From Falciphora oryzae (taxonomy: Eukaryota > Ascomycota > Sordariomycetes > Magnaporthales > Magnaporthaceae), in contig JNVV01000008.1 of NCBI GenBank assembly GCA_000733355.1, positions 287,244 through 351,243 of the forward strand: DNA of 64,000 bases, in the 5' to 3' direction. Positions 21,037 through 31,968 of the stretch are shown here, one piece after another (position 1 is the first letter of the stretch; every line of letters starts with the position of its first letter). The notes beneath the pieces were generated by a model. The model was not told the origin of the DNA and did no database searches. It was given only the letters and a program-made list of their open reading frames with translations. The position numbers were made by a program, and so were the translations under genes.

Positions 21037-22121
21037 CGCGGCAGCGCGGCAATACTATGCATGGGCGACGACGTTGTCGTTGTCCCAAACTGTCACCATC
21101 ACTCCTCACGGCCAGCATTCCAACGAAGACGGTTCCCGCGGTATCGGACCCGACTGTACCTCAGTCGACATTTGCCAGGCAAGCCGCGGTGTCATGCAAA
21201 TGATAAGGGGCTTCGACGGGACGAGCGGACTGATAGCTGCCTTGATAGAGCAGCCTGGACGCTGCCTGCATGCAGTCCCGCAACCGTGCGTTCAGAGCAA
21301 CGCTGGGCCTCATACAATTCAATCACTTTTTTATAAGCTGGTCGCCAGAACATCCTGGTTCGAAGAAGAGCTTTTATTCGCCATGTTGACCCAGTTCCCA
21401 TTCGACAATCCCACCCAAATGCTCTTTAATATGCATGTCGTTGTTGGACATCTTCAGCGCACCAAAAGTCGTGCATTTGATGCCATCAATTGTTGGTGCG
21501 CCCAGTGACGCCTCGAAGGGCCGCGCTCGTGGTGACGCAACCTTTGCCTGCAGCGGCTAGCCTCCAGGCCGCACCCCTGTCCAGGCGGTGGGGCGCTATG
21601 CCTTGGGGACCGTTCGATGTACCACGACACCAAAACCCGGGCTCTTTGGGCCGTGAAAAGCAGTGCTGATACTTGGGGAAACCCCCTGTGTGGGGAGGCG
21701 CATGCACATGCGTAGCCCGTGTGTGGGGCGGCTGCAGTGGCGGGGTACAAACGGCCTCATCAGCTCAATGCTAGTGGGCGGACAGGCGGCGGTTCTTAGT
21801 GGTGACCACGGCCACGATGTCTCACAGGCAAACAATTGACACCTGATGCTCACATGGACGGCTTCCGTGATGCTCCCTAGCGACCCCTAGCCTCCCCGAT
21901 CTCAACTCGGGCCCTTACTCCTTTTCTTCCTCGATCCCTGCTTCTCTTCAACCTGGGGATGCTTTATTAGGGCCAAGACAGCAGTTCAGGAGGCCCGCCA
22001 GCTGAACTCCGCCAGCCGAAGCGTCTGCCTGCCGTCGGCCTGACCCCTTCGCTGCCTCGGTCCCGCCATCCGTCTTTGTGAAGGCTTCCTGCACGAGGTT
22101 GTTGCGCATTCGTTCGCAACC
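21037..22121. other. Intergenic between MSO1-like gene and GYP7
   Basis: About 1.1 kb without a convincing gene. The frame overlapping 20492-21508 is an out-of-phase read of the Gly-rich coding region continuing into intergenic DNA. Pyrimidine-rich leader DNA appears from ~21890. Confidence 0.45.
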
Positions 22122-24761
22122 ATGACTCTAGGGACCGCACCATCCGGAAGTCAGCCACCCCGACGATCCCCGTCGCCATCCGGCAGCCTCTACGCCATGA
22201 GCGACGACGAAGAGGGCGACTACAACACTATCACAAACACCGAGACCGGCCGGGGCGTCAAGCTCCTCTACTCCAAGAGCAAGGTGTACATACACCCGAC
22301 GCCGTCCTCCAAGGATAACATCCCGGGATACATCGCTCTGCTGCAGCAGAAGCCCGCCCGAGATGACGGCCGCCCGACCTCGTCCGCGTCGCGGCTTTCC
22401 GCGACCGATCCCTCCTCCTCCGACCTGCTCCTAGCCTGGCTGCCCGAGTCCGCCCTCGGCGACTCGGCCGGGGTCTACGTCAAAGTCGACCTCTGCGAGG
22501 GCGACTCGCCCCCACGACAGTCGTTTCTGGTCCCGCCGCCCCCGACTGTGACGACGCACAGCGGCTCCACCGGCCACTACGCCTTCGCCGTCCCCGTCTC
22601 GGCCATCTACAGTCTCTTGGTGCGGCCACCGAGCCTGGGCTGGTGGTTCGGCTCCGTCATTATCAACTCGCGCGCCGGCGACTCTTTCCCTGCGCTCTTC
22701 TTCCACGACAGCGAATGCCAGTCAACCATCCTACGGCAAAAGAAGATTGCACGCGAGAGTTTCGATCCCTTCGGCAAGGAAGGGCAAATGTTCTGGGGCG
22801 GCGACGAGGTGCTTCGCTGGCTGCGGCGCTACGTTAAGGTCGAGCGCAGCGGCGCTGAGCCCAACATATACCTCGTCGAGCCGAGTAAGGAGGATATCGA
22901 GGCCTTTGGCGGGAAGCCCACCATCAGTTCGCCCCAGAGCATTGGCACACGGGATAGGGTCACCGCAGGCCCGTCTTCGGCGGCCGCATCCGGACCCGGG
23001 GACGCCGCCATGGATCCCTTTACCAAGTTTGTCAAGGAAACGGGATGGAACATCATGGAGAGGCTTAGTAAGGTGACCACCTTCACGCGGCAGGCTGCGC
23101 AGGACGTCCTAGACAACCCGCGCGTGCCGCCGCAGGTCCGGCGGCTCATGCGGAACCCCGAGGTGCAGACGCTGCAGGAGGAGTTCGACAGCGCGCGCAT
23201 CTACCTAGCGCGCTGGGCCATGGGCATCGCCGAGCAGAGCGAGCGTGACCGCCGCCAGCGCATCTGGACGGCGCGGGACGTCATGGAGCTCGAGGACACA
23301 GACGTCGGCGAGTTCGAGCTGCTCGAAGGCGCTTCGGCCCTCTCGCTTGAAGAGCAGAGGCGGGTTGTGACGTTGAAGGAGTGGAACGGTTTCTTCGACC
23401 CGACCACGGGGCGGCTTACTGTCACCGCCGACGAGGCCAAGGACAGGATATTCCACGGTGGGCTGGACCCGGACGACGGCGTCCGCAAGGAGGCGTGGCT
23501 CTTCCTGCTAGGCGTCCACGACTGGTACAGCACAGCGGACGAGCGCAGGGCGCAGATTGCGTCGCTCCGGGACGGCTATGTCAAACTCAAGGGCGCCTGG
23601 TGGGAGCGGCTGGTGGATCTCGGGGGCCAGGGGGAGATGGGCGAGTGGTGGCGGGAGCAGCGCGCGAGGATCGAGAAGGACGTGCACCGGACAGACCGCA
23701 CGGTGCCGATATTCGCGGGCGAGAACCAGCCGCACCCGGACCCGGACTCGCCCTTTGCGTCCACGGGGACCAACGTGCACCTGGAGCAGCTCAAGGACCT
23801 ACTGCTGACGTACAACGAGTACAACAGGGAGCTGGGCTACGTGCAGGGCATGTCTGACCTGCTGGCGCCCATCTACGCCGTCGTGCAAGACGACGCCGTG
23901 GCCTTCTGGTGCTTCCAGCACTTTATGGACCGCATGGAGCGCAACTTTCTGCGCGACCAGTCGGGCATGCGCGCCCAGCTGCTCGCGCTCGACCACCTGG
24001 TGCAGTTCATGGACCCCAAGCTGTACGCGCACCTGCAGTCGGCCGACAGCACAAACTTCTTCTTCTTCTTCCGCATGCTGCTGGTCTGGTACAAGCGCGA
24101 GTTCGAGTGGAACGACGTCCTGCGCCTGTGGGAGGTGCTCTGGACCGACCGCCTCAGCAGCAGCTTTCACCTCTTCTTCGCCCTCGCCATCCTCGAGAAG
24201 CACAGGGACGTGATCATGAACCACCTCAAGCACTTTGACGAGGTGTTGAAGTATAGTAAGTTTAGTCCTGGATGTTTTCCTTCTTGGCACCCCTCCTCAG
24301 GGACAGCTCTCGCCTTGTCGGGCCTGTGAATGCTAATCATCCTGTTAATAGTGAACGAGCTCTCGTGCACGATGGATCTCGAATCCACCCTCATCCGGGC
24401 GGAGGCTCTCTTCCGGCGATTCCAGCGGCTCGTTGAGGCTATCGACAAAAAAGACAATTTCCCGCCGCCACGGTTCTCCAGACCGCAGCTGGGGCAGTCA
24501 TCTTCTTCGACGTCGACAACTAGTGAAATAACCCCGGCTCCGCCTTCAGGCGGCTCTTCGTCTGCAAACAAACAGAAGCAGCCGCAGCAGCAACCGGGAT
24601 CTGCTCAGAGCGACGCTGCAAAATCGCCAGGGGGTAAAGCACCGGAAGAGGTGGTCAAAGTTATCACCCCTGAGCTGAGGGGCCTGCTCAGCAGAGAGGT
24701 CAAGATCCTCCCTAGAAACGAGGTGGCCAAGAAGGGTGATGGCTGGGCTGACAAGAAATGA
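22122..24761 (+). CDS. GYP7: Rab GTPase-activating protein GYP7 (TBC domain, two exons)
   Basis: Exons 22122-24255 and 24352-24761; 2544 nt, 847 aa. The 96-nt intron has donor GTAAGT and acceptor AATAG. The N-terminal third (GVKLLYSKSKVYIHPT..., GYIALLQQ) is the PH-like GYP7-type Rab-binding domain. The TBC domain begins near residue 440 (GGLDPDDGVRKEAWLFLLG). Both catalytic fingers are present: Arg in IEKDVHRTDR and Gln in YVQGMSDLLAP. NFFFFFRMLLVWYKREF and VLRLWEVLWTD complete the fold. Splicing joins LKYM to NELSCTMDLESTLIRAEALF, as in other Gyp7 proteins. The tail is Ser/Pro/Gln-rich. The expected role is GAP activity toward Ypt7/Rab7 at late endosome and vacuole. A second in-frame Met (MSDDEEGDY, residue 26) is an alternative start. 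Confidence 0.95.
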
Positions 24762-25178
24762 TTTTGCACTCTTCACTCTCCTATTTTCTTGTTATTGTAT
24801 TTATTTATCTGAACTCCTGCGTGTGCAGCCTTGGCATCTCTACACGTTGCTGGGAGTAGTGTTTGAGGGTATAGGCTAGCTGGGGACTTTGGCGTTTGTT
24901 TGCTTTGCGTGTTTTGGGTTGGGAATGACACGCCTCATCAGACCTAGATAGTCACAAATTGGGGATAATACACGGCGGTTCTGCTTGTGAAGTGTTTTCA
25001 AAATATTTTGAGTCTATCCGCAAATTCCCGGTGAATAACGCCGTGAACGAGGCCCCTGTTGAAACACCCCCGATCTTTTTTTCATTTTCTTTTGAGGAGA
25101 TGAATCCGGGTAGGCCAAGCCAGTTTTGCCCACGAAGTCCCGTCTATGGTTAAACAAACATAAAACCCCATGGCCATT
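24762..25178. other. Convergent intergenic region (GYP7 / phosphoserine aminotransferase)
   Basis: About 420 bp, AT-richer than the flanking genes, as expected for two facing 3'UTRs. No gene seen. Confidence 0.5.
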
Positions 25179-26553
25179 TCAAGCCTTGGCAAACTCCTCG
25201 ATGAAGGTGACGAGCTTCTGCGCGCCCTCGAGCGGGATGGAGTTGTAGTTGCTGGCGCGGATGCCGCCGACGCTGCGGTGGCCCTTGAGGCCCGTCAGCC
25301 CCCTGGCTGTGGCCTGGGCCAGGAACGCCTTCTCGGCCGCGTCCGTGTCGCCGCCCTTGACGACGCGGAAGCAGATGTTCATGCGCGAGCGGGCCGCCGT
25401 GTCGGGCACGACCCTGTAGGTGGCCGGGTGGGCGTCGAGGGCGCCGTAGATGAGGGCCGCCTTGGAGGCGGACACGGCCTCTTGCCCGGCGGCCCTGTCG
25501 GCGGGGTATGTTGCCAGAAGTTTTTTGAGGACCTGGCCGGCGATGTAGACGCTGTTTTTTTTTGGTGTTAGTTGTTTTGGCACGGGTATGAATGGGATTG
25601 TGGGTTGTGGGTCGTGGCGGTCCCCCTGATGCAAAAACCCACTCGAATATGCTCAGCGTGTTGTACAAGCTGTTGTTCTTCGCGATGGTCTCGTACGACA
25701 GCACGATGGGACCCACGGGCAGGCCCAGCCTGCGCAGCAGGGACGCGGGCGGCTGGGGCAGGAGCGACTTCTTGACGACGGCGACGGTGACGCCCGTGGA
25801 GCCCAGGTTCTTTTGGGCGCCGAAGAATATGACGGAGAAGTTGCGGGCGGGGATGCGCCGCGACAGGATGTTGCTGGACATGTCTGCCACCACTACGGGG
25901 CCGGACCCGTCCGCCTTTGGCCGCAGCGAGTCGGGGAAGGCCGGGAACTCGACGCCGTCGACCGTCTCATTGTCGCAGTAATAGACGAAGGCCGCGTCGT
26001 TTGAGAGTTTCCAGGTCGACTCGGCGGGGATGCTGCCGAACTTGCCGGCGGCGTTGGGAGAGGCGCGCGCGTCGGCGGCCACGTTGACGTGCTGGGGACC
26101 CAGCAGGCGCTCGGCCTCCTGGGACGCCTTGAGCGACCAGCCGCCCGTGACGAGGTAGTCGAGCCTCAGGTCCGCCAGCCGCGGCCTCAGGGCGTCAGCC
26201 ACGGCGTCCTCGGAGGCGTCGGCGCCCAGCTGGCCGGAGGCGACGGCGGCGGCCTTTTGGCGGACGACCCAGGCGCCGACGAGGTTGTAGACGGCGGCGG
26301 CGAACTCGCCCGTGCCGCCGGCCTGCATGAACAGCACGTCGTACTCGTCCAGGGGCACGTCGAGGAAGGAGGCCAGGTCGGCCTTGGCCTCGTTGATGAT
26401 GGCGGCCGCCAGCTCGGAGCGGTGGCTGTGCTCGGCGATGCCCAGGCCCGTGCCGTTGTAGTCCAGCAGGGCCTGGGCGGCCCGCTCGAGGACGTCGGTG
26501 GGGAGGGCGGCCGGGCCGGCGCCGAAGTAGGTGATGTCTGCTCTTGAGGGCAT
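25179..26553 (-). CDS. SER1: Phosphoserine aminotransferase (two exons)
   Basis: Minus-strand exons 26553-25643 and 25551-25179; 1284 nt, 427 aa. The 91-nt intron has donor GTGGGT, branch CTAAC and acceptor ACAG. It is a class-V PLP aminotransferase: YFGAGPAALP at the start, VLFMQAGGTGEF binding the cofactor phosphate, and FFGAQKNLGSTG with the Schiff-base Lys. LSIFD joins VYIAGQVL across the intron, and RSVGGIRASNYNSI is the substrate-phosphate-binding end. The reaction is 3-phosphohydroxypyruvate + glutamate to phosphoserine + 2-oxoglutarate in serine synthesis. Start is MPSRADITYFG; an in-frame upstream extension to 26631 is low complexity and I treat it as leader. Complete and apparently functional. 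Confidence 0.96.
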
Positions 26554-29102
26554 CTTTTTGGTAGATTTTGGGGCCCCTTTTTTTTTTACTCGTCGTCTTT
26601 TCCCCAAGACCAATGGCGAAGTCACCAGCACTTGCTTGGACGTGCTATCCCTCGCAAACTTGGACTAAGCTGTTCCCATTGACTTCGAGCTATTTCTGCG
26701 CCAAGAATATGACCACTCGAGTCACCTCATTTCCCAATTGATGACTCTTCTCGTGTAAAAGCCAGCACAAGAGCCCGTCCCGATCTCGGATCCGGCTGGC
26801 GGGGTCAGCGGTGGAGCATCACCCCACTATTAGGGCCGCCCCCAGGCATGATGAACGTTGACGTGCGGGCATCCGGGCCCGGGTGCTTGCCGTCCCGTGG
26901 GGAGCTCTAGCTTGGTACGCAGGCTCCCAGGCTCCCAACCCTGGAGGGGTGCTTCATGTGCAAACACATCATAGACAAATGCAGTGCATGGTGGATGCTG
27001 CCTGAACATGCCATCCTATCCGTCTCCTGACGACGCAAATCACCAAGCTGTGCTACGTAGGACTGACAAACCAGACATCTCAAAAGGGAAACCAACTCGC
27101 CAAAAACAAACCCCCCTGCGCCGTTGAAAAGAGCACGAGCGAGAAGGCTGTGGGTGTGCTGAATGTCCAATCGGAATATCGCATCAAACCTGGACAAGGG
27201 GGCTTTCCTTTTCTTGTTCAATTTACACTTTACCCGACGACCGGGCCGCTGGCTTGGGTTTGCCGCCCATGCGGCCCTCTCGTTGTGCTGCTGACGGGTG
27301 GGCTTGTCAGGGAGGAGGAGGAACCAACCAACCCCGGCGAGCATCGTCCAGCGTGCCTGCAAAGCGCCTAGCTAAAAAAGGCCTGGAACCAAGATGCCCG
27401 GGAATGGACTGCTAGCGGCCGTCTGAAACGTCGGACTAAATGCCCGAGGACTGGGTTGACGTACTGGGTGCATGGACCGGTCAGGACTCCGGGCGGTGGG
27501 ATTGGTTACCGTTGAAGCCCTCCATTGGGCTGGTATCGCCTTTTAATCAAGCATATCCTGTTTCTGCATCTGGACCGATATCAGATCCAGCAACATTCGA
27601 ATAACCATCGATGCGTCTAGGTACGGATATTCAAGCGGATGGCGCGCCAAGCAAACAAAACGCCGGCGTTGACTGGTGTGCTCAATGGCAGGTACATGGC
27701 ACGCACCTTTCGAACATCGCATTAGTCGTCGTATTCGACGTTTTGCTGGCTGGGTTCACCAGTCCTTCAAGGAGAATAGCTTGAAGCTGAATCCAGGCGA
27801 GTGTCAGTGGGCTGGATTAAACATTTCCCCTCGACTGGTGCGAGTCAGCGGGTTCGGCCTGGCTTTGTCACCACCACACAGACACCCATGGAAACGCACC
27901 AAGTCCTGGCGACAATGTCCAGCGCCCCATCCAAACGTGCGAATATGGGCCTGCCTTCCCCTCAATGCCTCCCCGGGACTTATTCCCGGGGGCACGTCTT
28001 GTCGGCATGCGGGTGCCATACCTGCACCTACGGATTTGCGATGATATAAGTCTCTGTCAGCACATTGTATAGGTGTCACGCCTGTTATAGGCGCACGTCG
28101 TATCATGAGTCGCCCTGGGGCTCGGGTAGAAGGCGGAGCCCGCAACTCGACAGCTCAATGCCCCTCGAGCTCATGGCTCCATGGGTTCTTTTGGCCATCT
28201 TCGTCTCGGGAGCCCAGGCCGGCGTGTCGTCGGAGGCGATTCTTTATTTATACCGCGTTCCCGCCAAACAATGGCCCCCAACTTTTTAGAGTCCAGAACC
28301 GATCAATTGTGTTCGGAGCCGGGAGGGTCCGCCAGCCGACCACGATAACTCCGACTCTGCATGCATTTTTGAAACCCCAGCTTCACTTGCACGCACCTCA
28401 TTTTTCGTTGCTGGTTATTTCCCTTGTTTTACAAGCTCAACTGCAGGGTCCTGAATCCCGCAAAGCGACCGCAAGGACCGCAAGCAGCCAGCATTGGAAG
28501 CATACATCAAGGACAGCATAAGCACAATTCGAGCATTGGGCCCCTGGCAACCGGCCCGGTCCTTTCAAAGACCAACGCAGGACGAGCACTTGGAAAACTC
28601 TGCTTGTCTCACCGAGCACCGGGACGGTCCCCTCGGCACTCGTGATATTGGTGCATCTTTTCGGGGGCGGAAGCCGAGCTGGCGTTTGTCTGGATAAAAC
28701 ACCTGGACTTCTGCCCGTTCCACAGGCTGTTTGCCTGTCACGGCGCATCGCCTATATTCGGCCGACGACAGCCTCCACCCAACCAGCACAGCCCTCGTCA
28801 CCTTGTCAGACCCGGGGGCAGCACTTTGTGCCTCATAAACGGATCGCGAGAACGCCGGGGAGGAGGTGGAGGTGGAGGAGAGGCGGATCTGCCTGTTCCA
28901 TCAGTCCCCCCGCCGACTTTTTCTCTTGTCTCTTTTGATCTTTTACATCGGCGCATCGAGTCGCTGGACGATGTTTGATGCTGATTTGGCCTCGTTCTTG
29001 GCCGTCGGTCCGTACTGCTAACAGCACGCAAAGCAAAAACAACCTGGTGCTGCGGGATTCTTGAGAGAAAGAACGGAAAAACAAGAGGCAAAAGAGAGAA
29101 GG

Positions 29103-29136
<34 letters not shown>
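29103..29136 (+). repeat. A34 homopolymer
   Basis: Thirty-four consecutive A preceded by purine-rich DNA (AGAGAGAAGG). It is the longest homopolymer in the window. It could be the tail of an old retroposed transcript, but no reverse-transcriptase or tRNA-like head is visible upstream. Confidence 0.9.
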
Positions 29137-29139
<3 letters not shown>

Positions 29140-29540
29140 ACCATGACGGAACGAAAGAACTCGGAGGCTGGCCCGAGTCGCCACTTACATGCAGCGCCAG
29201 CAGCATCTTTCCGTGAGCACCACCGTTTTCCATCATGTTCATTGGCTTTCAATCAAACGTTTCCGGGGCCTAAATTCGAGCAGGAAATTCTACGATTGGG
29301 CCCTGCCAGCCGCTGCGTGCGCAGACTGCAGCCCTTCCAATTCCATCCGCTTGCCCGTCTGAAATGGACCAAACGGGGCTCCCAAGACAAGACACGGGAC
29401 GGGCAGCACCAGACTTATTTGGCACCAGGCTTTCTTTCACCCAGCCCAGCCCTTCAATTCCAGCCCGCTCCCCTCAAACCCCCGCACCCCTGACCCCGAT
29501 ATGACGACATCCCTCTTTGACATCCACCGCATGCACATGT

Positions 29541-29561
29541 GCTGCTGCTGCTGCTGCTGTT
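29541..29561 (+). repeat. CTG trinucleotide repeat upstream of the SDR-fold gene
   Basis: A short run of CTG with one TTG, located ~160 bp upstream of the chosen start codon of the next gene. An upstream in-frame Met would translate it as Leu, giving a longer N-terminus of poor quality. I treat it as leader or promoter. Confidence 0.7.
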
Positions 29562-29715
29562 GCACACCACACCGCGAAGCCGCCTTGTCGTGCGCGCGCC
29601 AGATGCGCGTTACCTAACCACACCCCCCTCCCATCCGTTAATCTCCCCCAAATCCCCATCCCCCCTCCCTGCACGCGCACAACCTGCGGATGGAGCGTGG
29701 AGAACCGACTGGCTG

Positions 29716-30551
29716 ATGGACGGCCCAGCTACGCACAACTCGCCCAGGACGTGGCTGTTGACGCAGTCGCTCTCGCCCCTGGCCATCCGCCTGATCCGCC
29801 TGCTGCTGGCCCACGGCGACTACGTCGTCGCCTGCCTGCCGCCGCACGAGGTCGAGAACGAGGAGCGCAGCGCCGAGTTCCGCGAGCTCATCAACGAGTG
29901 CAAGAGCAGCCGCCGCGACCGCGAGGGCTGGAAGGACCGCATCCGCGGCATCCGCTGCGATGGCCGCGTCATGGGCCAGTGCGGCGGCGCCGTCGCCGAG
30001 GCCGTCCAGGTCTTTGGGCGGATAGACATTCTGCTGTGCTGCAAGTTTGAAGGTATGTGGTGCGCTACCTGCTGTCTAACAACGACATATTACTGTGTAC
30101 TGATCTCCTCCGCAGCTGTCGTTGGCACCGTGGAGGAGCTGTCCACCTCGGCCGCCACGGAGAACCTGGTGCGCGACCAGTTCGAGACCATTTTCTTCTC
30201 GCAGGTCAACTTCATCAAGGCGGCGCTGCCGCAGTTCCGCCAGCAGCACACGGGTCACATCATCATCCTGACCAGCATCGGCGGCCACATCGGCACCCCG
30301 GGGATGCCCATCTACACGGCCGCCACCTGGGCCCTCGAGGGCTTCTGCGACTCGCTCGCCTACGAGATCGCGCCCTTCAACATCAAGCTGACCATCGTGC
30401 AGCCCAACAAGGAGATTCAGTCGCTCACCAACCGCATCGTCCTGACCCCGCAGCTGCCCTTCTACGACAGCGACGTCAACCCGGCGCCGTCGATCCGCGA
30501 GATGCTGACAAATGTGCTCAACGCGCACCCGGACACTTCAGTGGCGGAACA

Positions 30552-30620
<69 letters not shown>

Positions 30621-31002
30621 GCAGCAGCAGCAGGCAGCCGGTAGCAGTAGTAGCAGCAGTGGGGACGCCGGCGGTGGCAGCGGCAGCGGCGCCGACGCCA
30701 TCCTGTACCGCTACCCGCGCTTACCCGCCGCGGCGCTCGACAAGCTCGTCATGGAGACGGTGCACGCGCTGACGGCCATCGGCGGGCACGAGAACCCGCC
30801 AGCGCGGCACATCGTCGGGTTCGAGGGCAGCATCGCGGTCAAGGAGAAGCTGCGCACCGTGACGGAGGAGCTGGAGGACTTTGTGGACGCCAGCCTGGCC
30901 GTCGACATCTACGAGCCCGGCGCCGATCACCCGAGCGCCGAGGCACAGGAGCAGCAGGCCGGCAAGGACCAGGGGACAGACCTGAGTTCGGCTGGCCCCT
31001 GA
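29716..31002 (+). CDS. SDR-fold pseudoenzyme with a 28-residue polyGln insert (two exons)
   Basis: Exons 29716-30052 and 30116-31002; 1224 nt, 407 aa. The 63-nt intron (GTATGT/CTAAC/CGCAG) keeps frame, so an unspliced read also stays open. The fold is a short-chain dehydrogenase: TWLLTQSLSPLAIRLIRLL (strand 1-helix 1), the VFGRIDILLCC strand, HIIILTSIGG and GMPIYTAATWALEGFCDSLAYE. The active motifs are eroded: TGxxxGxG is TQSLSPLA, NNAG is absent, and in the S-Y-K set Ser166 and Tyr179 remain but the Lys position (183) is Thr. Gln258-285 are encoded by 8 CAG, 15 CAA and 5 CAG codons, followed by Ser and Gly runs. I infer a non-catalytic or altered-function protein. The start Met (MDGPATH) was chosen because upstream sequence is low complexity. 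Confidence 0.8.
30550..30633 (+). repeat. CAG/CAA repeat encoding Gln28
   Basis: 84 bp of uninterrupted Gln codons in exon 2 of the SDR-fold gene: CAG x8, CAA x15, CAG x5. The block pattern suggests separate expansions of each codon. Length may vary between strains. Confidence 0.95.
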
Positions 31003-31968
31003 AGAGGGGTTTACTGCCTGAATCTTTGCCAACTATATTAAAAATAAGTTTTGGAAGAGCGGTGGCATGGGACAGTGGGGGCGTCATTACGAAGTAATAT
31101 TTGAGCAGTAGATACCAGGTATTATCATTATGTTCTCAATCCATCTCTGGGTGGTCCGTTCGAGAATCAACAATAGTCAAGGAGAGGGAACAGAAATGGG
31201 AACCTCGGACAGTAGGGGGTTGGGAATGTGGCTTCTGGATGTTGTATCAAAAAAGGGAATAAAATAAAAGTCAACATTCCGGGCAGGAATGGACGTTGCA
31301 TCAATGCTTATTCTATTGTTATTTTTATTTTCTCTTTGCAATGCCAGGTTCAATATTGGCGCGGATAGCTGCACGATCCCGAGAATCGATCTTTGTCGTT
31401 TTGGCGCTTTTGCTCGCATCACAGGACCTGCAGGTGTCGGGTCAGCATTGTGATTAGCCATGTTTTACTGCACTCGGTCCCTGGAGCGTTTGAGCTGGCG
31501 GCTTTCGGACGGCCCGCTGCAGGGCCTTGCAGACCAAAACGCTCGGGCCACGTGCCGATAAGATCAGCCCCAGACACACCGACCGCGGCGACAATGATCC
31601 CGCACGCATCTCGAGGATCCCGGTCGGCAACGCTTGTCGAGGCATGTACCTAGGTACCTCGCAGGTATAGGTACCAGACACTGCCCTCGGTAAAATACGT
31701 GTCGACGACAACAATAAAACTCGCGAAGCTCCCCGACCACCGCCTGAACAGAGTGCGCGCGCACACAACACACACACACACACACGCACCCGAATATTAC
31801 ACCGCGTCCAGCTAGGTCGGCTTGGCCTAGGTGGCTCGGAACCCCCAACCCATCTGCGGTCCTCACGCGCGCGCGCCCTGGACATGCGACCCTCCCCGAC
31901 CGAGCACAGAGAGCTGCAGCGGACCAGGTAGAGCGCGACAACAGGGGAGGCATGAGGCTGTCCCGAGG
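31003..31968. other. Intergenic between SDR-fold gene and TRS120
   Basis: About 970 bp. It has AT-rich 3' flank to ~31360, then promoter DNA with a CA microsatellite (~31767-31787) and the palindromic stretch TACCTAGGTACC near 31648. No gene seen. Confidence 0.45.

Larger units (their letters stand above)
26554..29715. other. 3.2 kb divergent intergenic region with A34 tract
   Basis: No supported gene on either strand. It includes an A34 tract (29103-29136) and a CTG repeat (~29541-29558) just ahead of the SDR gene. Frames of ~100-140 codons here are low complexity or Phe runs from the poly-T strand. It serves as promoter for both flanking genes but is longer than needed. Confidence 0.4.

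Noticed and set aside
20492..21508. 338-codon frame overlapping the MSO1-like gene
   Set aside because: Ala/Arg repeats from reading the Gly codons out of phase, then intergenic DNA.
30549..30633. Poly-Cys frame opposite the Gln repeat
   Set aside because: Trivial reverse complement of CAG/CAA codons.
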